Positions 43,332 to 54,385 are shown, counted from the stretch's first letter. The stretch: DNA of 64,000 nt from Euborellia annulipes (GCA_023213315.1 JAKCPI010005171.1:89446-153445); one strand, 5' to 3'. Notes: a model not told the origin generated them from the sequence alone. Translations and numbers: made by a program.

Positions 43332-43597
43332 GCCCTCGGGGCTTGGTGTAGAGGTTAGCGTGCTAACCTCGTATACCAAACTTCGCGGGTTCGGACCCCA
43401 GGCAGTCCGATCATTTTATTTAAGCCAATTGGATACCAAATTGCTTAAATAAGAATGCCTGGACCCCATATGTGAATATTTATCAATCAACGGATATCGT
43501 AAAAAAAAGTCTTATATGACCTGAGTTGCCGAAAAGACTGTGTGAATGTGAGTGTGAATGAGAAAAAAGTGTGAGTGTTTAAAAAAAAAAAAAAAAA
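43332..43597 (+). mobile_element. SINE-B with 9-bp TSD
   Basis: Complete head, B-box and poly(A). ATTTATTGT at 43321-43329 and 43597-43605. Confidence 0.88.
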
Positions 43598-43599
43598 TT

Positions 43600-44430
43600 T
43601 ATTGTCGTAATTAAGAAGCAAAGGCGAGGGGGGTCCAGGGAGGCGAAGCCCCCCTGCCTAGATTCAAAGGAGGGTTCCAGGGGTTCTCATAATTAAGAAG
43701 GGTCGCAGGCGGGCCCGAGCCAGCTGTATTAAAATTCATTTAATTACACACTCACCGAACAAACAGTGATTGATGAAGTAACTGCGGCCCTTCGAGGTCT
43801 ATTTAATCTTATTTTGTCCCACAAATTGAATATCGACAATTTTGTCTTTTTTTATTTAATTGCATCAATTTTATTAAGAAAAAACAAAGTGTTGCTTTTT
43901 TTTTTGCCGATGAGAGTATTTTAGGTTGGAAAACAAAGGGTTAGACGCGACAACGCGCTATAGATCCCATTTATTTGGGATCTGTAGCGCGTTGTCGCGT
44001 GTTGTCGCGCGCTTGTAGTGGACGAGGTTCAATTGAATCACACATATTGGGATCTGTAGCATGAATACGCCTGTTGTAGCGGTCGCGCGTTGTCGCCTCC
44101 AGTCTACGACCAGCCTTAATAATCCGAAATAATCCCGAGACAATTGGAATATATATATTTTTTTTGTTTTAACAACAAAAAACAATTTGCTCTTTTGATC
44201 TTGTAGCCCTGGATTTCCTTCTCAATTATCCAAATGTGAATTGAATGAAATGACTCTCTCTCTCGTTCTCTCTCTATTTGTGTGTGTGACTTTTTTTTTG
44301 CCATTACAAGTGGATTAAACAAATTTTTTTTTTAAATATTGCTGCTCACCTATTGTTTATAAACACTGAATAAATCCCCCCCCCCATTCTCTTTAATTTT
44401 GGGGTGGGGAGGGGGGGCAGATAAAATAAA
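43600..44430. other. GC-rich Helitron-type units and AT-rich sequence
   Basis: 43618-43735 contains GGGGTCCAGGGAGGCGAAGC and GGCGGGCCCGAGCCAGCTG, related to the units at 53.1 kb. 43945-44100 is a run of imperfect TTGTCGCG / GATCTGTAGC repeats with inverted parts. No gene. Confidence 0.5.
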
Positions 44431-44438
44431 AATCTACA

Positions 44439-44515
44439 GTCAACCCTCGATAATTCGAAATCCGAGGGACCGCAAGAAAAATTCTAATTATCAAGAAGTT
44501 TGAATTACCAAGAGG
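44439..44515. repeat. pogo/Tigger-like transposon terminus
   Basis: TA followed by CAGTCAACCCTCGATAATTC is the consensus start of pogo/Tigger-type Tc1-mariner elements. No second end or transposase found; SINE-B follows at 44528. Confidence 0.6.
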
Positions 44516-44527
44516 AAAGAAAAAGTG

Positions 44528-44795
44528 TTTTTTTCTTTTTTTTTTTTTTTAACACACTTTTTTCTCAACCACACTCACACACACATGCACACAGTCTTTT
44601 CGACAACTCAGGTCATATCAGACTTTTACGATATCCGTTATTGATTAATATACATATTAGGGGTCCAGCCATTATTATTTAAGCCATTTGATATCCAAAT
44701 GGCTTAAATAAAATCATCGGACTGACTGGGGTTCGAACTCGCGACGTTCGGTATAGAAGGTAGGCACGCTACCAACTAGACCAAGCCTGTAGGCT
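44528..44795 (-). mobile_element. SINE-B, variant head
   Basis: Poly(T) tail, GTCTTTTCGACAACTCAGG, GGGTTCGAACTCGCGACG (B-box) and the TACCTTCTATACCGAACG subfamily head. Confidence 0.87.
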
Positions 44796-44972
44796 ATTTA
44801 ATATTTACAAGGGGAGTGATAACACCGATTTGAACGAAAAATTTTTTATGTGTAGTACTTGATGAAAAACGAATTCTGTTAAAGCGAGAGAACGCGCTTC
44901 TCAACGGTTCGTCTAAAAAAAAATGTTAAAGATGCGCATGCCTTAAGCCGTTACTAACAATAACATTTACAA

Positions 44973-45043
44973 AGGTCGCGATGGCTAAATCGGTAGGGCG
45001 CATTCTTTGTAAACAAAAAATCCCGAGTTCAAATCTCGCCTTG
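44973..45043 (+). pseudogene. tRNA-Thr(TGT)-like sequence, left arm
   Basis: GATGGCTAAATCGGTAGGGC fits the D-arm/A-box, CTTTGTAAACAA the anticodon loop with TGT, and GAGTTCAAATCTC the T-arm/B-box. The acceptor strands do not pair fully and the anticodon stem is weak. It is a SINE head or tRNA relic rather than a working gene. Confidence 0.65.
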
Positions 45044-45452
45044 TGTAACTAACTATTTATTTTTTTTTTTTTGTGTACCATTACACTCTGCAAATGATTG
45101 GCGAGAAAAAATTAATCCCCAATGAAGAGTTAATAGCAATAAATGAAGCTGAAAATATTGTCGTAACATGTTCAAAGTTCGGAAAATTTACGACTCAACT
45201 GTTTAAAACATAAATATTATTATAAATTTATTTATGTGTCCAATTAATAGTAAAATATTTCTAGTATAATATTAAATATTTCCTTATAATATATTTTTGA
45301 CAGAAAGCATTCGAATTTTCTTTAAATATATGGAACATAGTGAAAATTAAATGCCAATAATTAAAAAAAAAAAACTTTTTATTAATATTAAAAAATATTC
45401 TGAAACAAAAAAAAGAAAAATAAATTACACAAAAAAAAAAAAAATAGTTGCA

Positions 45453-45522
45453 TAAGGCGAGATTTGAACTCGGGATTTTTTGTTTACAAAGAATGCGCCC
45501 TACCGATCTAGCCATCACGACC
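45453..45522 (-). pseudogene. tRNA-Thr(TGT)-like sequence, right arm
   Basis: The inverted partner of 44973-45043 with a few substitutions (GATCGGTAGGGCGCATTC). Both keep the B-box GAGTTCAAATCTC. Confidence 0.65.
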
Positions 45523-45867
45523 TTTGTAAATCTTATTGTTAGTAACGGCTTAAGACATGCTGGCAAAATATTTAACATTTTTTTTTTAAACGAACGGTGG
45601 AGTAGTGCGTTCTCTCGCTTTAGCAGAATTCGTTTTTCATCAAGTACTACACATAAAAAAATTTTCTTTCAAATCGGTGTTATCACTGCACTCCCCTTGT
45701 TAGTATGGTTTGTTATAAAATTTTAACCATTTAAAGACTTCATAAGAAGAGAGAGAACGAAATAATCCCTCTCTCTGCTTATTGATTAATTTTAATAAAG
45801 TTGACTCCTTATGACGTAGCTGCTACGTGAATCAATTCAATACTTGTTGAATATATATGTATATATT

Positions 45868-45979
45868 TTTTTTTTTAAACACTCACACTTTTTTTACTAA
45901 ACGCTACTCATTATTTGTTAATTTATACATATATTGAGGGTCAAGGCATTCTTATTTAAGCCATTTGGTATCCAAATGT
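45868..45979 (-). mobile_element. SINE-B fragment fused to family D
   Basis: Tail and half the body hairpin, stopping at ATTTGGTATCCAAATG, where family D begins. Confidence 0.75.
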
Positions 45980-46255
45980 CCTGCTTGAGGTTTTGTTTAC
46001 GTTCATGGAATACACAAATGAAAAGAATACATAAATATTTCTCTATACATTTCCTATGGGAGAGATCGTAACTTTAAAAATTAATAACTCAAAAAGTAGT
46101 AGGAATTTCGGGATGAAAATAATTTTCCTGTAATTCCGAGAAGGTCCTCTTTATGCATATAAAATTTCATTTCAAAATTCCAACGGGAATTTGCCTAAAT
46201 AGAGCGTGAAAAACAGACAGACAGACGGATATTAGCGAATTATATACATAGATTA
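45980..46255 (-). mobile_element. Helitron-like family D fragment
   Basis: Minus orientation from TCCTGCTTGAGG to the GCGAATTATATACATAGATT end; lacks the GC-rich 3' part. Confidence 0.75.
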
Positions 46256-46388
46256 TGTAACACCCGGTATATCAAAAATAAAGCAATTATGGATTTACAT
46301 TGATATGAACTTCATATTTATTAGAATGACCCCTCTTAGGGAAGAGCATCCAAATATGAAACAACCTGTCTATTAAATATTATTATCG

Positions 46389-46490
46389 CCCTCGGGGCTT
46401 GGTGTAGAGGTTAGCGTGCTAACGTCGCGGGTTCGGACCCCAGTCAGTCCGATGATTTAATTTAAGACATTTGGATACCAAATTTAATTG
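46389..46490 (+). mobile_element. SINE-B head fragment
   Basis: GCCCTCGGGGCTTGGTGTAG with a small deletion in the anticodon region, B-box GGGTTCGGACCCC; 3' half missing. Confidence 0.8.
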
Positions 46491-46633
46491 CATGATTTAA
46501 AATTTTTAACAAAAAAGTACTTTATTTCACTCAAGTTCCTCAGATAACGTTTTCTTTTCAAAGTGAAAAATAAATACAACACGTGCAGAAATATTGACTG
46601 AAACGTTGAAATTTTCAAATATGAGTGGGATGG

Positions 46634-46795
46634 AAGCCAGGAAAGAAATCAGACAAAAATTTAATCAATCTTTATCTAATTTTTAATTTCGATTGCCGAC
46701 GTTTCGGACGCAAATCGCATCCTTCCTCAGTACACTCGGAAGTTAGTAAAATTAGATAAAGATTGATTAAATTTTTGTCTGATTTCTTTCCTGGC
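46634..46795 (-). mobile_element. Foldback with hammerhead in the loop
   Basis: Arms 46634-46685 and 46748-46795 (GCCAGGAAAGAAATCAGAC and complement) enclose a ~60-bp loop that carries one hammerhead motif on the minus strand. No TSD identified. Confidence 0.7.
46691..46738 (-). ncRNA. Hammerhead ribozyme motif
   Basis: Minus strand: CTGAGGA core (N7 = G), extra A, stem II GGATGC/GCGTCC (six pairs, one wobble), GAAA, stem III ACGT, nucleotide 17 = C. Stem I is interrupted by mismatches near the core. Confidence 0.68.
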
Positions 46796-46920
46796 GTAAC
46801 CTTTTAAAAATCTTATAATAATTTTATTTTTATGAAGAAAATAACAAAAATGGATCTTTTTCGGTCAATCTTTATTTAATGAAAACAAAAATGACAAAAA
46901 TTATTAATCAATTCTAGATT

Positions 46921-46958
46921 GGGACGTTTCAATTCTAGATTGAGAATTATCTTCAGAC
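46921..46958 (-). ncRNA. Possible hammerhead motif, weak stem I
   Basis: Minus strand: CTGAAGA, T, stem II AATTCT/AGAATT, GAAA, ACGT, C. The core is complete but the usual G-C pair at the base of stem II is A-T, and stem I pairs poorly. Confidence 0.5.
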
Positions 46959-47153
46959 TATTTTTTATTTTTATGTCAATATTTTTTTTCCTCTTCTTTC
47001 CTGACCATCCTGTAAATATGAGATTTTTCTCTTTGATTTATTCTTTTAAATTTTAGTTAACTCTAATAATTTTTCCCCCTTTGAATACTCATCGCCCCCG
47101 CTTATTTATCGCCCCCCTGATAACCCAAATCGCCCACTCGGAGGCTGGTCTAA

Positions 47154-47218
47154 ACTCTTAAATGGCCTGAGTTGCCGAAAAGACTGTGTGAATGTAAGTG
47201 TGAATGTTAAAAAAAAAA
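47154..47218 (+). mobile_element. SINE-B 3' fragment
   Basis: TTAAATGGCCTGAGTTGCCG, AAAAGACTGTGTGAATG and poly(A). Confidence 0.75.
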
Positions 47219-47363
47219 TGACAAAATAGCTGACCATTCCATTAATCCAATTTTCATAATCGATTAAAGATTTGCCCAACATCTGTTGATTGTACTGAAG
47301 ATGATTCCATATCACTGGGATAGAAATATCTACAAATAAACGGATAATACGCAGAAGTATTTA

Positions 47364-47512
47364 TTTTTACTTTCTCTTACCTATGTATATATGTAATATA
47401 TATAGAGAGAGAAAGTATTGGATTCATGTCAAAAATTCGATGTCGAGATTTTGATGGATCTTCACGTTTTGAGGTCCCCTGAATCCAAAAAAGTGGTTTT
47501 CGCGACATGGTC

Positions 47513-47548
<36 letters not shown>

Positions 47549-48046
47549 CACTTTTAAGCATGAAGGAATTGAGCTATGAGGCTGAAATTTTATATTTAAG
47601 TTAAACACCTCCGGGGACCGGAAAAATAAGCTTTTAAGAGTGTTAATCAAAATCGGCCAAAGAGTACTAGTACTTTACTGATGTACTTTTTCAGTTTTTT
47701 TCGATTTTCTCAAAATTCGCTCTAACGATTTTGTTTAAAATTCAAAAATCAATTATTTTTTAGATGCTCTTTCAAATGTATATTCTCGTTTTGCCCTCAA
47801 AATTGTTTGAAGACCACTTTACTCTTGTACTTCATAGGGAAGATATGAGAAATGGTTGCCATGGTAACAAAATATAAATATTTTCCCATACTTATAAATT
47901 TTACATCTGAATTCAAATATTCCCTACTGTCGGAAACTAAATACATGTCGACACAAAAAATCTGGTGTGACAAGCACAGTACACAACTTTCGATTACAGA
48001 AGGTAAGAGAAAGTTGAGTGCTGTGCGCCAGTCACACCAGATTTTT
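47364..48046 (-). repeat. Family A element, full length
   Basis: Distal hairpin 47364-47415, pure GT microsatellite 47517-47546, head hairpin 47958-48046. Minus orientation. Confidence 0.9.
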
Positions 48047-48519
48047 GTCCTTTGATTTTCCTTACGGCAATATACAAACAAATCTATCTTTTATATGGAA
48101 ATTAAAATCCACCTCCCCTCCCAGTTCGAGGGCGTTAAAACGAATATATTACATTATCATATTTTTTTTTCCTCCTCATTTGTGAATATGAACAAAACAA
48201 ATTACCAAACATAAATCGAATGATGGTGGTATATTTATATATAGCGGGGGGGGGGCCCGCCCCTTGTCTTTTCTGTTTTTTTTTTTTTTGTGGTTTTTTT
48301 TTTTTGACTTGTTTTGGTCTTCTTGGCCTCCCGTCGCAAATTTGTTTGTTATGTAAATAAATAAAAAAAATGTAAACATGGAAATATTTATATTTTGTGA
48401 GGGGTGGAATTATAATATAGTACGATATGAATGAATGAAATGTAATTAAAAATCAAAGTCAAATTGCAATATTTAATGATTAAATATAAAAAGTGGATGG
48501 CTCGCAAAATAAATAAATA
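48047..48519. other. AT-rich stretch without gene
   Basis: G run at 48245-48253 with GCCCGCCCC and long T runs at 48278-48305. No gene. Confidence 0.5.
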
Positions 48520-48596
48520 AAATCTGGTGTGACTGAAGGACACAACTTTCTCTTCGGTAATTTAAAGTTGTGTTCAGTGCTTCTCACAATGTGACA
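48520..48596 (+). repeat. Family A solo head hairpin, degenerate
   Basis: AATCTGGTGTGACTG followed by shortened ACACAACTTTCTCTTCGG and its complement; no body. Confidence 0.65.
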
Positions 48597-48701
48597 AAGT
48601 AAAAGTATGTAATATTTGTTGAAATAAATAAAAAGAATATCCCGTAAATGAAGGGAAGAGGATGAGAAAGAAAAGCACTAAAGATTTTATGAGAAATCGA
48701 A

Positions 48702-49506
48702 TTTTTACTTTCTCTTACCTCTATATATGTTAATATATAGAGAGAGAAAGTATTGGATTCATGTCAAAGATTCGATGTCGAGATTTTGATGGATATACTC
48801 GTTTTGAGGTCCCCTGAATCCAAAAAAGTGGTTTTCGCGACATGGTCTGTCTGTCTGTGTGTGTGTGTGGCTGTGTGTCTGTGAACAAAATATCTCAATG
48901 AAGTAAAAGAGCTAGGAGGTTGAAAATTTATATTTAAGTTAGACACCCCCTGGGACGTGACACGAAGCTTTTGAACAATATCGGCCAAAGAGTACTATAC
49001 TTTTTCAGTTTTTTTCGATTTTCTTTCAATTCGCTCCAACGATTTTTTTTTAAATCAAAAATTCAATTATTTTTTAGATTCTCTTTAAAATGTATATTCT
49101 CATTTTGTCATTGAAATCTTCTGAAGACCACTTTACTCTTGTAGGAGGGGGGCTTCATAGGAAAGATAGGAGAAATGGTTGCCATGGTAACAAAATATAA
49201 ATATTTTCCCATACTTATAAATTTTACATCTGAATTCAAATATTCCCTACTGCCGGGAACTAAATGCGTGTCGACACGAAAAATCTGGTGTGACAAGCAC
49301 AGAACACAACTTTCGATTACCGAAGGTAAGAGAAAGTTGTGTGCTGTGCGCCAGTCACACCAGATTTTACATCTTGAAATTCGATGTACCGTACTGTCGA
49401 AAACTAAATATATGTCGAGACGAAAAATCTGATGTGACAAGCACAGAACACAACTTTCGATTATTGAAGATAAGAGAAAGTTGTGTGCCAGTCACACCAG
49501 ATTTTT
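48702..49506 (-). repeat. Family A with a duplicated head
   Basis: A full copy (48702-49368) is followed head-on by a second partial head, 49369-49506. That part has TACCGTACTGTCGAAAACTA and another, diverged, hairpin. The arrangement is direct tandem, as in 54939-56301. Confidence 0.85.
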
Positions 49507-49837
49507 TTTTCAAATTCACTTTTCAAGGTTCTCTTTATTGTTATCAAAGAACAGTTAGCTTTCATATTTATTATACTATTTAATTTAACAGCTCTAATGA
49601 CTATCAGATAGAGAGAGAGAGAGGGAGAGAGAGAATCAAAGTTAGATCTTGATTTCTCCCCCGCGAGCGACATACATTAGAGAGAGAGAGATAGTCACAC
49701 CACCAGTATTTATTTGTGTTTAGTTTGCATATCAAATTTATTACTCCTGCACTATTTATTGCGTCATCAAATTTAAATTGATTATAAACTAAGAGATTTA
49801 GCATTAAGAATTAAAAGGTGATATGTGAATTACAGCA

Positions 49838-50490
49838 ATAATAGTCTCGAGTTCAAAGATTCTCCTAGAGCAGCCACATCTCTTCTGTGGTTAATTCTAC
49901 CGCAAAGAAATTAGGTTTCCTATTCAAAACGAAGCGTTACTTTTCCTCCCAACAACACCTAACCCCCTATAAGGCCTAAATTCGGTTGAATATGGTTCCC
50001 ACCTTTGGCGAAACGCTCTCTCCTCACCTCCTTAGACGCCATACAGAGGCGTGCAATTAGACTGATTCTACTCTCACCGCATCCCTACAGTCACTAGATA
50101 ATAGAAGAAGCGTGTCTGCACTCTCTCTCTTCTATAGCTTCCGAATTAAAATCAATTATCCCACCCAATGCAACATATTCACGGAACACAAGAGAGGCAT
50201 CTTCCCAGCATCCCTATGCTGTTCAGATCACGACTAACAGAGCAAATCAATTTCATTCTTCCTTTGTCCCCATGACCTCCCGTGATTGGAACAAGCTCCC
50301 TGCGTCTATCTTCCCCAAAACCTACAATCTTCAGACTTTCAAGTCTAACCTCAACAGGCATCTTCTCAGTTCCCGCAGTTGAGTTCCCCTTTTATGCTTC
50401 TCCTTTTGTTTTTAACTATATTCTTCCTGACTGCATGTGATCACTGGTCATTAGAGGTCTTCGGACCTTATGCACCCATTCCAAAAAAAA
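49838..50490 (+). pseudogene. LINE 3' fragment, frameshifted sister of 23.8 kb
   Basis: Begins further upstream than the 23.8-kb copy and, across several frames and stops, shows IRPKFG / FGETLSPHLLRR-type RT-thumb sequence and RRHTEACN / DAIQRRAIRLI. It then rejoins ELKSIIPPNATYSRNT, DWNKLPASIFP and the shared 3' UTR (GGACCTTATGCACCCATTCC) with an A-rich end. A ~30-bp deletion removes the SLFYRYYHG part. Same jockey/CR1-like LINE; inactive. Confidence 0.8.
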
Positions 50491-50781
50491 TAAAAAAATA
50501 AAATGTTTTTAATTTTAATTTATTTAATCAAATCATATTTAAACTTGAGCCAAAGGGTTGCAGATTTTAAATTTAAAAATATATTTACTTTCTAATTAAT
50601 ATTTATAAACTTTAGTTTACGATTTACACTCAACACACTCACACTCATTTATACTCAACTACTCAGCTATTTGCGGAGCTAAAAGCCAAACGCGCAGATG
50701 CTTATTTGCCGTTTTTTTTTTTTATTTAAATTTCCCTTTTCAACTGAAGAAACCATTTGGATTTAATTGTACAATGTGTAC

Positions 50782-50986
50782 ATATATTAGGCCATCAGCG
50801 CCAGAACGGCCTAACACATATATCACTTTTTTGGTTTTATGCCTTAGTATCTATTAAATCATGAAGTTCAGAGCAGTAGAGTACTGCTTTGGAATTTACG
50901 ATTTAATAGATACTAATTGTAAGGCATAAAACCAATAAAGTGAAATATGTGTTAGGCCGTTCTGGCGCTGATGGCCCAATATATAT
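50782..50986. repeat. Foldback without ribozyme
   Basis: Arms 50782-50860 and 50905-50986 (GGCCATCAGCGCCAGAACGG and complement, then ATGCCTTAGTATCTATTAA). GGCGCTGATGG is not followed by GAAA, so no hammerhead. Confidence 0.75.
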
Positions 50987-51103
50987 TTAATATAATATTA
51001 TTTGGTTTTATGTATTTTATAAATACCTATCTCTACAGTATATCCCCTTGAAAAAAGAATAATTTATTCAATCTGTTTTCAATAAAAATACTTTTTAATC
51101 AAA

Positions 51104-51577
51104 AAATCTGGTGTGACTGGCGCACAGCACACAACTTTCTCTTACCTTCGGTAATCGAAAGTTGTGTTCTGTGCTTGTCACACCAGATTTTTTGTGTCGA
51201 CTTATATTTAGTTCCCGACAGTACGGAACATTTGAATTCAGATGTAAAATTTATAAGTATGGGAAAATATTTATATTTTGTTACCATGGCAACCATTTCT
51301 CCTATCTTTCCTATGAAATACAAGAGTAAAGTGGTCTTCAGAAGATTTCAATTGCAAAATGAGAATATACATTTTAAAGAGCATCTAAAAAATAATTGAT
51401 TTTTGAATTTAAAAAAAAAATCGTTGGAGCAAATTTTGAGAAAATCGAAAAAAAACTGAAAAAGTGCATCAGTAAAGTACTAGTACTCTTTGGCCGAATC
51501 TCGACATCGAATTTTTGACATGAATCCAATACTTTCTCTCTCTATATATATTACATATACATAGGTAAGAGAAAATA
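51104..51577 (+). repeat. Family A with internal deletion
   Basis: Head hairpin 51104-51191 and body to CTCTTTGGCCGA, then a direct join to ATCTCGACATCGAATTTT and the terminal hairpin. The microsatellite and conserved block are missing, a different deletion from that at 39273. Confidence 0.87.
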
Positions 51578-51579
51578 AA

Positions 51580-51992
51580 AACAATTCAAAAACATCACTT
51601 ATTAAAAAATAAATGTGAAAATATTTTTAAAAGAATTCATCTCTATTTTTTTTTTACTTATAAATAAAGTTAGATTAAAATAAAACTAATAAGTATTATA
51701 CATTTTGGCGCCCCCCCCCCGTGGCCCAGGCGCCCTTGTGCCACCACCACCACCCGGCGGCCGGCTGGTTATCAAGGTTATGTTGGTCTTTCTCTTTTTA
51801 TTTTTTTTGTTTTTTTTCTTTTTGCTGTATGAGCTGATCACATAATCTATCTGAGTGACTGACTGACTGACCACTTCCTACAAAAGAATTAACTACCAGA
51901 GAGGGAGGGAGTAAGCTCAACTTGTTAGATTAAATCAGCAAATAGTGAGAGGATCAAGCAGGCAGAGAACAGCAGGGGAGGTTTTCTTTAAA
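51580..51992. other. AT-rich stretch with C-rich hAT-like end
   Basis: 51705-51770 has a C run, GTGGCCCAGGCGCCC and CCGGCGGCCGGC. This may be a hAT-type terminus, but I cannot define it. Confidence 0.4.
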
Positions 51993-52105
51993 AGAAAAAT
52001 CTATTGAAGTAAAAGAAATCATGTATGCTCGGACGATTGAATTAAGTGTATGGAGAAGAAAAAAAAAAAAAACAGCGACTGCTTTCCACGTCAAAATAAT
52101 CTATT

Positions 52106-52148
52106 TGCAAATATTTCGGTCTGCCTAACGCAAACCATCCTCAGTGCA
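52106..52148 (-). ncRNA. Hammerhead ribozyme motif, left arm
   Basis: Minus: TGCA stem I, CTGAGGA, T, stem II GGTTTGC/GCAGACC (one G-U), GAAA, stem III ATAT, nucleotide 17 = T, TGCA. Complete core. Confidence 0.72.
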
Positions 52149-52280
52149 TCAACTGGAACATAAAAGACACACATTATGCACTGTCCGGCAATATACAATA
52201 TTATACATCAATTTACATACATGTATAATATTGTATATTGCCGGACAGTGCATTATGTGTGTCTTTTATGTTCCAGTTGA

Positions 52281-52323
52281 TGCACTGAGGATGGTTTGCG
52301 TTAGGCAGACCGAAATATTTGCA
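52281..52323 (+). ncRNA. Hammerhead ribozyme motif, right arm
   Basis: Plus-strand mirror of 52106-52148, unmutated in the core. Confidence 0.72.
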
Positions 52324-52399
52324 AATAGATTATTTTGACGTGGAAAGCAGTCGCTGTTTTTTTTTTTTTTTCTTCTCCATAACCTTAGAAAAATCTATT

Positions 52400-53071
52400 C
52401 TTAAACAAACATTTTTACTTTTTCTTACCTATATATATAGCTCATTCTAAACAAAAAATCGAAATCGATGTCCTTAATGATTTCCTTAGAGCAGGTTTGT
52501 CAATTATGAAATTTCTTTTATTTTTTATTAAAACTACTGTACTAGATGTACCAAATTATGAAACAAATTTGTTTCTTATATGATAAGCAGAAAGGATATA
52601 TCCAAGAACGTACCCTAAAAATCATTCCCTCACTATGTCCCAACTGCTAAATTCAAAGACAATCATGAACTGAAATCGAAAAATTCCTTACTAATTGTTT
52701 GCTATCTTATTTTTTTGCTTATATATGATAGTATTGGCTGTATCTACATGAATTTTTAATTTAAAAAAAGGCGAAAGGAAAAATTATTAAAATTACTTTA
52801 AAACTTGTCCTTAAAAACCCCATGACGGGTTTGAGGGAATGGCTCCCTCACTGTTTTAAAACAGTGTGATTGGAGCAAAATTTGAAATTCTTCCAAGCCC
52901 CGGTTTAGTTTTTTAAAGTTGACAAAATTGCTATTGAGAACATGCACTAAAGCGAATGATTAAAGAAAGGATGTATTGTTGAAACTATTTTGAACATAAG
53001 TTTTTTAAAGATTACATTTTTTAACGTCATTCCCTCACCTTATATTATAAAGGCGCTTTTTTATTTAATAA
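52400..53071. other. AT-rich stretch without gene
   Basis: 52412-52440 is a remnant of the family A distal hairpin (TTTTACTTTTTCTTACC). The rest is unassigned. Confidence 0.5.
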
Positions 53072-53735
53072 CTAGCCGCGTCGCCCGCCTTCGCGAGCTT
53101 CGGCGGGGCTTCGCCCCCTGGACCCCCTCCAGCTGGCTTCGGGCCCGCCTGCGGCGGACCCTCGCCTTTTCTTAATTATGAGAACCCGTGGCGCCCGCCT
53201 TTGCATCTATACAGGGGGCTTCGCCCCCTGGACCCCCCCCTCCAGCTGGCTCGGGCCCGCCTGCGGCGGACCCTCGCCTTTTCTTAATTGTGAGAACCCG
53301 AGGCGCCCGCCTTTGCATCTAGACAGGGGGCTTCGCCCCCTGGACCCCCTGCCAGCTGGCTCGGTCCCGCCTGCGGCGGACCCTCGCCTTTGCTTCTTAC
53401 TAATGAAAAGAAAAGAATTACTACCTATTCCAATCCAGAGCCTGCTTGAGGATTTGTTTACATTCATGGAATACACAAATGAAAAGAATACATAAATATT
53501 TCTCTATACATTTCCTATGGGAGAAATCGTAAATTTAAAAATTAATAACTCAAAAAGTTATGGGAATTTCGGGATGAAAATAATTTTCCTGTAATCCCGA
53601 GAAGGTCCTCTTTATGCATAAAAAATTTCATTTCAAAATTCCAACGGGAAGTTGCCTAAATAGAGCGTGACAGACGGACAGACGGACAGACAGACAGACA
53701 GACGGACATTAGTGAATTATATATATAGATTATAG
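53072..53735 (-). mobile_element. Helitron-like element (family D) with three GC-rich units
   Basis: On minus the 5' end (near 53733) is ATCTATATATATAATTCACT. The 3' end is GCGGCTAG at 53072 with a flanking T. Upstream of it the sequence has three tandem ~113-bp GC-rich units (53075-53395), each with GGGGGCTTCGCCCCCTGG and CCGCCTGCGGCGG hairpins. A GAC microsatellite lies at 53670-53705. No Rep/helicase. The best-preserved family D copy. Confidence 0.8.
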
Positions 53736-53754
53736 CATATTTGTATAGGTATCC

Positions 53755-53852
53755 CGTGATCTGATGTGACAAGCACAGAATACAACTTTCAATTACCCAA
53801 GTTAAGAGAAAGTTGTGTGCTGTGCGACCAGTTACGCCAGAATTTTATTTAA
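53755..53852 (-). repeat. Family A solo head hairpin
   Basis: ATCTGATGTGACAAGCACAG and its complement with the CTTTCTCTTAAC loop; no body attached. Confidence 0.75.
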
Positions 53853-54136
53853 AAATTCATTAATCTTTTTTTATTTTTTTAATTAATCACTCTTATAAAG
53901 GAAAAGGAATATTCTTTTTATCAGATAAACTTTCTAATTTAAATTCTCATTATATCTTTCAATAAGAATTCTTCAACTTGAAATAATTACATTTTGTCTT
54001 CTTTCAACTATCTCAAGTGGAATTTGTGTATGGCTAATCGTTACATGTTCCATCCTCAAGGTGCTCAAATTTGATTTTTTTTTTTTGGAATAAGAAAAAG
54101 GCAGTAATCAGCTCAAAATCATCTTTGTTTTTTAAT

Positions 54137-54190
54137 TTGCACAACTTTCTCTTACCTTCGCTAATCGAAAGTTGTGTTCTGTGCTTGTTT
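54137..54190 (+). repeat. Family A hairpin core fragment
   Basis: Only the inner ~50 bp (ACAACTTTCTCTTACC and complement) remain. Confidence 0.65.
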
Positions 54191-54385
54191 TAATACAAAC
54201 ATTTGAAATATATTGTAATTGTAAAAAATCTGCATTTATACAGTGTGCTAGATGACATGAAAATTATTGTTTCACTTGCTTTTATCACGATTATCATCCT
54301 AGTTTCGGTAATGTGGATAAGTAAAACTTTTTTTAAAAGCAGAAGCTAGAAGGATAATCATCATAAAAGCAAGCGTAACAACAGG

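Larger units (their letters stand above)
44807..45700. repeat. ~890-bp foldback with a tRNA-Thr-like sequence in each arm
   Basis: Arms 44807-45070 and 45430-45700 are diverged inverted copies. They include GTGTAGTACTTGATGAAAAA and GAGAGAACGC. Each arm ends toward the centre in a tRNA-like module followed by a T-rich or A-rich run. Spacer ~360 bp, AT-rich. Confidence 0.75.
52006..52386 (-). mobile_element. 381-bp foldback retroposon, two hammerheads, 13-bp TSD
   Basis: AGAAAAATCTATT occurs at 51993-52005 and 52387-52399. Arms 52052-52200 and 52230-52380 pair almost perfectly. The unpaired tail is on the left (52006-52050), so the element reads on minus. Both arms carry a hammerhead. Confidence 0.82.

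Noticed and set aside
50782..50986. Possible hammerhead in the foldback (GCGCTGATGG)
   Set aside because: CTGATG is followed by G instead of A9 and no GAAA or stem II follows at the right distance.
53178..53495. Proline/arginine-rich 105-codon frame and its minus partner
   Set aside because: Products of the GC-rich Helitron hairpin units; repeats in frame because units are ~113 bp with few stops.
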